Shown piece by piece: positions 56,440-64,000 of a DNA stretch of 64,000 bases. The notes beneath the pieces are model-generated. The model was given only the letters and a program-made list of their open reading frames with translations. It had not been told where the DNA came from and did not search any database. The stretch's first letter is position 1. Each line of letters starts with the position of its first letter. Source of the DNA: Anodontia alba (taxonomy: Eukaryota; Mollusca; Bivalvia; Lucinida; Lucinidae); contig OZ024821.1 of the NCBI GenBank assembly GCA_964016985.1, positions 126,072,075 through 126,136,074 of the forward strand, read 5' to 3'. The position numbers and the translations under genes are program-made.

Positions 56440-59400
56440 AGCTCACCTGAGCCAAATGCTCAAGGTGAGCTTTTGTGACCGGTCTTTGTCCGTCGTACGT
56501 TTGTCAACAATTTGCTTAAAAGACATCTCCTCCTAAACCGGTGAATAGATTTTGAAGTAAATTTACAGGAATGTTTCTTGAGTGACCCTCTACCAAAATT
56601 GCCTAAATGGTTCTGCTTCGCTAAACAAAATGGCCACCAGAGCTAAAAATAGAAAAACCTTAAAATGACATCTCCTCCTAGGCTATTGACTCAATTTCAA
56701 AATAATTTCATAGGAATGTTCCTTGGGTGACCCTCTACCAAATTGCTCAAACCGTTCCACTCGTATGAACAAGGTGGCTGCCATAGCTAAAAATAGAAAA
56801 ACCTTAAAACGACTTCTTCTCTTTAACCAGTGAACAGATTTTAAAATAATTACACATGACTGTTCTTCTTGTCTGTCAACAATTTACTTAAAAGACATCT
56901 TCTCCTAAACCAGCAAACGAGTTTTGAAATAATTTTACAGGACTGTTCCTTGGGGGACCCTCTACTAAAATTGCCTAAATGGTTCTGCTCAGCTGAACAA
57001 AATTTCCGCCAGAGCTAAAAATAGAAAAACCTTAAAACGACATCTCCTCCAAGGCCACTGGCACAATTTAAAAAAAATTCACAGAAATATTCCTTGGGTG
57101 ACCCTCTATAAAAATTGCTCAAACCATTCTGCTCGGATGAACAAGATGGCCACCAGAGTTAAAAATAGAAAAACCTTTAAACAAGTTCTTCTCTTTAACC
57201 AGTGAACGGATTTTAATATCACCGACATAGGTTTTCACCTGGACAATATATTAACACAAGACGATAGGAAACATGGTAACTTTAATACTCTGGATTCTGG
57301 AACGTTACATCAGCAAAATATATATAAAATATATTTTAGCAGTGGCTACATGACAGAGATAAGTGTAGAACTTAACCAAATAATAGCTAGATCATGAATG
57401 CAGTGAGCCATGTCATCTTTATGCAACATATTACACATAAAACAGTACTTACAAGAAATATTAAAGAAGATGGTACGGAATTATGAATGAATGCTAAAAC
57501 ACCAGACGTTCTTGCAGTTTCATGTACAGTTCATAATTTCAGAATTTCTAAAATAGCAAAATATCAAACTATCCCAAAACCTAAATAACAGCTAATGAAA
57601 AATACATTATGACTTACATACCTGGAAAATATATATAAAATATATTTTAGCAGTGGCTACATGACAGAGATAAGTGTGGAACTTAACCAACTAATAGCTA
57701 GATCATGAATGCAGTGAGCCATGCAAATAATCATGCATATTAGTGTAGTGACATGCCCTTAAGACATGCATGCAAATATTGGATGACTTTTTACTAACCA
57801 GGTGCCGTTACTTAAAAGGACTGAGCGGGGAAGGAAGAAAATAACACACTGTGCATCCATGTGCAACCAGTGAAGGAACTATAGGGGGAAACAAAACAAA
57901 GTGAAGCAAAACAAAGTCAAGTGCTTTGGTTTTATTTCCTACAATATTTCATCCCTGTGACATTAAAATAATTACACATGACTGTTCCTTGGGTGACCCT
58001 CTAACAAAATTGCTCAAACCGTTCCATTCGGATGAAAAGATGGGTGCCAGAGCTAAAATAAAAAAACTTTTAAATGACTTCTCCTCCTTAACCAGTGGAC
58101 GGATTTTGAAATAATTACACATGAATGTTTCTTGAGTGACCCTCAACTAAATTTGCTTAAACTGTTCCGCTCGGATGAACAAAATGGCAGCCAGAGCTAA
58201 AAACAGAAAAACCTTTAAACAACTTCTCCTCCTTAACCAGTGGATGGATTTTGAAATAATTTCACAGGAATGTTTCTTGGGTGACCCTCTATCAACATTG
58301 CTGAAACTGTTCTGCTGGGATGAACAAGATGGCTGCCAAAGCTAAAAGGCCACTCTATTTTTTGCATCTTCTGAACCAAAATTCCAGTTGACTTAAAATA
58401 TAGGAAGCATCGGGGTGACTTGTAGATCAAAAATAGCTAAAATCGTTCCGATTGGAAATCCAAGATCATGGTGGCCATCTTGAAAATCTATTTTTGCTTC
58501 TTCTCTTGAACTGAAAGACCAATTGACTGGAAACTTGGTAGGAAGCATCAGGATGACTTGTAGATAAAAAATAGCTAAAATTGTTCTGATCCAAGATGGC
58601 GGCAATGGCGACCATCTTGAAAATCTAGTTTTCATTTCTTCTCCTGAACCAAAAAGCTAATAGACTTGAAACTTGGTAGGAAGTATCAGGGTGACTTGTA
58701 GATTAAAAATGGCTAAAATAGTTCCTATAGGGAATGGCCACATCTTGAAAATCTGTTTTTCGTTTCTTCTCCTAAACCAAAAGGCCAATTGACTTGAAAT
58801 TTGGTAGGAAGCATAGGGGTGACTTGTAGATCAAAAATAAATAAATAAATAAAATCTTTCCAGTCGGAAGTCCAAGGTAGCGGCCATGGTGGCCATCTTG
58901 AAAATCTATTTCTCACTTCTTCTGAATGGAAAGGCCAACTGGCTCTAACCTGAGGAGTAGGAAACATAGAGGGGACTGATGAAAAAAAATGGCTTAAATT
59001 GTTACAATCGGAAATCCACGATGGCATCCATCTTGAAAATCTATTTTCCCCTTCTTCTCCTGAAGAATCGTCGAGATGACTTGTAGATCAGAAATAGCTA
59101 AAAGTTTATGGCCCCCACAGTTGCCATCTTAAAAATCTATTTTGAAGTTTGTCTTCTGAATAAAAAGGTCCATTGGCTTGAAATTTGAAAGGAAGTATGG
59201 GGACGACTTGTAAATCAAAAATAGTCGAAAACATTCTGATTGGAAATCCAAGATGGTTGCCTAGCAGCCATGTTGAAAATCTATTTTGAATATTTTCTCC
59301 CGAACCAAAAGGGCAAATGACTTGAACTTCATTGGAAGTATTGAGGTGACTTGTAGATCAAAAGTAGCTAAAATCAATTCTGATTGAAAATCCAAGATGG

Positions 59401-59510
59401 CCACTGTCTTGAAAATCAATATTGAACTTCATCTCTTGAACCAAAAGGCCAACTGACTCAAACTTGTCTTATAATCAGCTGAGCGATACAGGGCCATCTT
59501 GATCCTCTTG
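56440..59510 (+). mobile_element. Family A element with mixed cores and an insertion
   Basis: The 5' end AGCTCACCTGAGCCAAATGC, then GTCCGTCGTACG. The first core type (TTGGGTGACCCTCTACCAAA, CAAGATGGC(T/C)GCCA, AAAAATAGAAAAACC) repeats about every 145-150 bp. It is interrupted at 57217-57960, resumes, and passes at about 58345 into the 145-bp YY1-type core. The 3' end is ATAATCAGCTGAGCG, then GGGCCATCTTGATCC and TCTTG. Confidence 0.8.
57217..57960. mobile_element. ~745-bp insertion of unknown kind
   Basis: The surrounding core unit breaks at GATTTTAATAT and resumes at TTAAAATAATTACACATG. The insert is unrelated to the core and contains two direct repeats of about 99 bp (57315-57413 and 57626-57724; AATATATATAAAATATATTT ... 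AGCTAGATCATGAATGCAG). No clear terminal repeats or protein were found. Confidence 0.5.
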
Positions 59511-59512
59511 TT

Positions 59513-59720
59513 ATATTTACCCGAAGTGTTCCAGCAGACAGTGAACAAACAGTGTAGATGTACATCAAACTGCTCCTTTTTAGGATTTTCTAGGAATGGT
59601 TTGATCAGGATCTGCACTGTTTGTCAGTCAGGCAGCACTTTCTAGACCTATTGCTAGGTAGTCAAATGGACATGTTCAAATTCCAGTTTAAGTACTATGA
59701 GGAGTTAATGGAAATGGATA
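59513..59720. repeat. Dispersed repeat G fragment
   Basis: TACCCGAAGTGTTCCAGCAG ... GAACAAACAGTGTAGATGTAC ... GGATCTGCACTGTTTGTCAG matches 19495-19700 and 45590-45965 in order. Confidence 0.5.
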
Positions 59721-59767
59721 CAAGGAAAATAACTCTGACATGGAAATATTTGCTTCATTTCTCATAA

Positions 59768-59833
59768 GGAGCTGCTCTAAAAGGAAAGAATTTGCTCTTT
59801 CTGTGAGCAAATTCTTTCCTTTAAGAGCAGCTC
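59768..59833. repeat. Perfect-stem inverted repeat
   Basis: GGAGCTGCTCTAAAAGG...AATTTGCTC pairs with GAGCAAATT...CCTTTAAGAGCAGCTCC over about 30 bp with a 6-nt loop and one or two mismatches. It differs in sequence from the other hairpin MITEs. Too long and off-context for a terminator; probably a small foldback element. Confidence 0.75.
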
Positions 59834-60130
59834 CCATTTTTAAAAGGTATAAAATACCAGGGGAATAACTTTCTGTCCAGAACATATTGTCTACCTTTGC
59901 AAGATGGGAACAAAATCTTTCCAGTTTATCCATTCCCTCTGTCTGAATATTGAGGGTAATTACAGTATTTCCCATTTTGCAGGAAGTGGACTCTGGCTTG
60001 ACTCTGAGGTACACTGGGGGAAATCAACATTATATCATACAGGAACAGGGAAGACTCAGTGCAGCTGGCTCATCCTTGCAGTTTATTCAGTCTCTTCACT
60101 GTTTGTTTTTTGGTGTACATATAATTCTAG

Positions 60131-60975
60131 ATAGTGGCGAGGTATTATGGTATCACATTGGCTGTCAGTGTGTCCGTTCATCCGTCTGTCTGTCGTAAGT
60201 CCCTCTGTTTGTCAGTATTTTCATTTTAGGATGATAACTGGAGTAAATGTCAATGGACTTTCACCGATTTTGGTGTGTGTATTGATATTGTGGAGATCTG
60301 GTTTGGGATTGTTAATGGCCAAATTATGTCAGTTTTTGACAGAGTTATCTGCCCGCAATATGTCCTTAGTTTCATTTCCATATAATAACCTAAGTAAATA
60401 TCAATGGATTTTCACCAAACTTGGTAAGTACATTGATATTGTGGAGATCTGGTTTGGGATTGCTCATGGGCAAATTTGGTCAATTTCTGACAGAGTCACC
60501 TGCCTGCAACACGTCTGTATTTTCATTTCTGGAATATAACTTTAGTAAATATCAATGGATTTTCACCAAACTTGGTATGTGCATTGATATTGAGGAGATC
60601 TGCTTTGGGATTGCTAATGGCCGAATTTCGTCAATTTTTGACAGAGTTATCGACTCGCAGTACATCTGTATTTTACTTTCAGGACAATAGATTGAGTAAA
60701 TCTCAATAGATTTTCACCAAATTTGATATGTGCATTGATATTGTGGAGATCTGGTTTGGGATTGCTAATGGTCAAATTTTGTCCATTTTTGACACAGTTA
60801 TCTGCCCACAATACATCCATATTTTACTTTCAGGACAATTACTTGAGTAAATCTCAAACCAAATTTGATATATGCATTGATATTGTGGAGAGATACTTTC
60901 AGACTGCTCATTTGCAAATTTCATCAATTTTTGACAGTTATCTGCCCGAGACATGATAATGGTGGGGTATTATTG
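60131..60975 (+). mobile_element. Family D repeat, five core units
   Basis: It starts ATAGTGGCGAGGTATTATGG (half of the 5' hairpin is lost). Units of about 150 bp each carry AGTAAATATCAATGGATTTT, TTGATATTGTGGAGATCTGG and TTTGGGATTGCTAATGG. It ends ACATGATAATGGTGGGGTAT, inverted to the start. Same core as the one-unit copy at 26684. Confidence 0.85.
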
Positions 60976-61074
60976 TTTCATGTTTTATTTTTGTATTGAT
61001 ATTTTTCTCCACAAAGCATATTACCCGCTTATCTAGAGGCATGCATTATTCTAGGTCAGGACATATTTATTTTT

Positions 61075-62672
61075 AGCTCACCTGAGCCTTTAGGCACATT
61101 GGTGAGCATATAGTATAGGCAGGCTTTGCCGTTCGTCTGTTGTCCCTCCATCAGTCCGTCAGTCCATCCATCCGTCCGCCGTCCATATTCTTCAAACATC
61201 TTCTCAGAAACCACTGGACCATTCAAAGCCAAATTTCATATGGAATCTTCATGGGCTGGAGGAATGGTAGTTTGTTTGCCACATCTTGGTCACATGATCA
61301 ACATGGCCATCATGCCCATATATGGTAAAAAACCCTTTAAAAATCTTCTCCGGAACCAAAGGACCAATGGCCCTGGGGCTTGGTATGCATCATTGGGGAC
61401 ATAGGCCCAATAAAATTTGAAAAAATTAAAACCTTCGGTTGACCTTGATCTTTTTTACAGAAAGGTCAAATTTTTCTACATAGACTCATATAGGCACAAA
61501 TTAAAAATTCTTCTTGTCCGAAGGCTGAGGCCTTTGATATTTGAAGTATAGCTTTATCCTGTAGACCTCTACCAAGATTGTTCAGATCATAGACCTGGGG
61601 CCAAAAATGGCCCCACCTCAGGGGTCAGTTGTTTTACATAGACTCATACTCAAACGTCTTCTCCTCAGAAACCACTGGGCCAATCAAAGCTAAATTTCAG
61701 ACGGATCCTCAGTGGATAGGGCAACATGACCAAGATGGCCACTATATCCACATATGGTAAAAATCTTTTAAAAATCTTCCACTACGGAATCAAAGGACCA
61801 ATGGCCCTAAGTCTTGGTATGCAGCATTGGGGACATGGGCCCAATAAAGTTGGAAAAAATTATAATCATTGATTGACCTTGACCTCTTTTATGGAAAGGT
61901 CAACTTTTTTTTTTTTTAACAGACTCTTATAGGCAAAACTTTAAAAATCTTCTTGTCTGAAACTAGAAGGCCCAGGCCTTTGATATTTGGAATGTAGCTA
62001 TATCTTGTGGATCTCTACCAAGATCATTCAAGCTGTAGCCTGGGGTCAAAAATGGCCCCACGCCAGGGGTCACATGTTTTACATAGGCTTGTATATGGAA
62101 AAACTTTAAGAATCTTTTTCTCTGAAACTAGATGGCCCAGACCTTTGATGTTTTATATGTAATTTCATCTAATGGGCTTCTACCAAGATTGTTCAAATGG
62201 GTTAAAAAATGGCCCTGCCCCATGGCTAATTTGTTTTACATAGACTCATATAGGGTAAAACTTTAGAAACTTTCTTGTCTAATACTAGAAGGCCCAGGCC
62301 TTTGATATTTGGTATGTAGCTTCATCTAGTAGGCCTTTACCAAGATTGTACAAATTATGGCACTGGGGTCAAAAATGGCCCTGTCCAGGGCCTCATTTGT
62401 TTTACATAGACACATATAGGTAAAAACTTTAAAAATCTTCTTGTCTGATACTAGAAGGTCCAGTCCATTAACTTTATCAAAGCCATATTTTATTTGGAAA
62501 TTCTGTTTTGCCAAATTAATTAAAGCTAAATTCCACACCAAGTTGCTGTAGGATACAGACATTAAAGGTTGTTCAAACTGGCTACCATACATGTTTCATT
62601 CTTTAAAAATGTTACCGTAAGCTTGCTCAGACAAAGTGTCTCAGGTGAGCTACAGGACCATTGGTCCTCTGG
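61075..62672 (+). mobile_element. Family A element, GCCTTTAG subtype
   Basis: The 5' end AGCTCACCTGAGCCTTTAGG is followed by CCATCAGTCCGTCAGTCC. The core has CAAGATGGCCACTATATCC, CATGCCCATATATGG and GACCTTTGATATTTGG-type units. The 3' end is TCTCAGGTGAGCT, the hairpin AGGACCATTGGTCCT (62654-62668) and CTGG. Confidence 0.85.
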
Positions 62673-63224
62673 TTTAGGAAATAGTAACTTACATCAAACC
62701 ACCTGAATACACATAGGCTTATGATATGTAAAATTAATGTTTATGATGTGGTTGATGTCTCTCAGTGCACCACAAATAAGTTTTGTTCTGTTTAATTTTG
62801 AAGTTCTTTCATTTAATTGTTTATGAGAAAGAATGGTCTGCTGGTCCGCAATGTCATGATTTCCATCATTCTGCAAACCTTTTACATTAAGATTCTTACT
62901 ATACTTTTCCACAAGCTAAAATTATGCAAGTGGACTGAGTTGGTGTATTGTCTGGTTGAGTCTAGTGCACTCCATCCAAGTGTGTCTGGCTCATAAATTT
63001 GTGATGTATAATGAGATTTTAAAATGTACCTTACAATAAGATGTTATGTCCCTAGCATTACCTACCTTCCTGTCTTGAAAGCCAAGGTCATGTTGTATTG
63101 CACTGTCTGGCTCATAATGTTGTTGTGTATGAGGGGATTTGGAAATAATTTGACACAAAATATGAGACCAAACATTGCATTGAAACACAAAAACAACACT
63201 TTGGGGACATTTGTCATGAAATGC
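62673..63224. other. Unique stretch with a partial duplication
   Basis: GTCTGGCTCATAA...TTGT(G/T)ATGTATAATGAG-type words at about 62982 and 63105 form a diverged ~123-bp direct duplication. No gene is supported. Confidence 0.45.
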
Positions 63225-63897
63225 TCAATTTGATTGGTCAATGTCCATCCTTTGTTGGGCGGCATCAACAGTTTGATTTAAATCGCTACTCCTCCTACAT
63301 CCCTGGACCAACTGACTCTAAACTTGATAGGAAGTATCTGGGCGACTTGTAGATCAAAAGTAGCTTAAATGGTTCCGATCAGAAATCCAAGCTGGCCGCC
63401 ACAGCCACCATCTTGAAAATATATTTTGAACTTCTTCTCCTGAACTGAAAGCCCAACTGACTCGAAGTTTGTAGGGCAATATCGGGGTGACTTGTAGATA
63501 AAAAAAAAGCTAAAATCCTTCCGATTGGAAATCCAAGATGGCTGCCATGGCATCCATCTTGAAAATCTGTTATGAGCTATTTCTCCTGAACCAAAAGGCC
63601 AGTTGACTCAAAACTTGGTAGGAAGTATCTGGGTGTCTTGTAGGTCAAAAGTAGCCACAGCCGCCATCTTTAAAATATATTTTGAACTTATTCTCCTGAA
63701 CTGAAATGCCAACTTTCAGGGACAGAAATAGCTAAAATTGTTCCAATTGGAATATGATCATCCTGAAAATCTATTGGGAACTTCTTCTCCTGAACCAAAA
63801 CACCAGTTGACTTGAAACTTGATAGGAAGTATTTGGGATTGTAGATCAAAAATACCTAAAATTATTTCGATCGGAAATCCAAGGTGGCTGCCTGTTG
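63225..63897 (+). repeat. Family A 145-bp unit array, both ends missing
   Basis: It enters at GGTCAATGTCCATCC and GGCGGCATCAACAG, just after where the 5' hairpin should be. Five diverged units follow (CTTCTTCTCCTGAAC, GACTTGTAGATC, AATCCAAG(A/C)TGGC). It stops near 63897, where GTTGAACTTGTTTGA begins and is repeated at 63966. Confidence 0.75.
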
Positions 63898-64000
63898 AAC
63901 TTGTTTGAAGTTGTGCTTTTAATATTAGTAATGTTAGCTTCTCAGAACTACACTGAGTGAAGTTATTGTTGAACTTGTTTGATTTGCTTGTTTGTGTTGA

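Overview
The window is eukaryotic nuclear DNA, A+T-rich and strongly repeat-dominated, with spliced coding pieces and no operons. The animal is most likely a bivalve mollusc: the hairpin-ended repeats (AGCTCACCTGAGC..., ATGCCCCCAACTTC...), their (CCGTC)n stretches and ~150-bp tandem cores are, from general knowledge, typical of bivalve genomes. The species cannot be named from the sequence alone.

Layout. 1-4285: mostly unique A+T-rich DNA with an 86-bp tandem duplication and a foldback element. 4286-11556: one mariner transposon cut in two by a 5.9-kb element with TTAA target duplication and ~590-bp inverted ends; the insert carries a possible Mutator-like transposase exon, a SINE and other repeats. 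11557-33912: back-to-back and nested hairpin-ended tandem-core repeats (families A, B, C and D below), a pogo/Tigger-like element with TA duplication, SINEs and hairpin MITEs. 33979-53558: pieces of one host gene on the + strand (exons at 33979-34108, 36798-37198, 45157-45231 and 53436-53558 with compatible reading phases), whose introns hold a dead LINE (about 39300-42505), two copies of a GGGCCC-ended MITE family nearby and a large nested family A element. 53559-64000: further family A and D arrays.

Repeat families are named here by their 5' ends: A = AGCTCACCTGAGC; B = ATGCCCCCAACTTC; C = ATAGCCCCACTTT; D = ATGCCCCGCCAC. A, B and C share one plan: a 5' terminal hairpin, a short (CCGTC)-like stretch where present, a tandem core with units of about 145-165 bp, an inverted copy of the 5' end, then a short 3' hairpin followed by CTAG or CTTG. 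This resembles non-autonomous Helitron/Helentron elements, although no Rep-helicase gene is visible. The host gene product is not recognised: it is acidic and charged, with a helical, probably coiled-coil C-terminus.

No rRNA, CRISPR, bacterial gene or recognisable virus was found.
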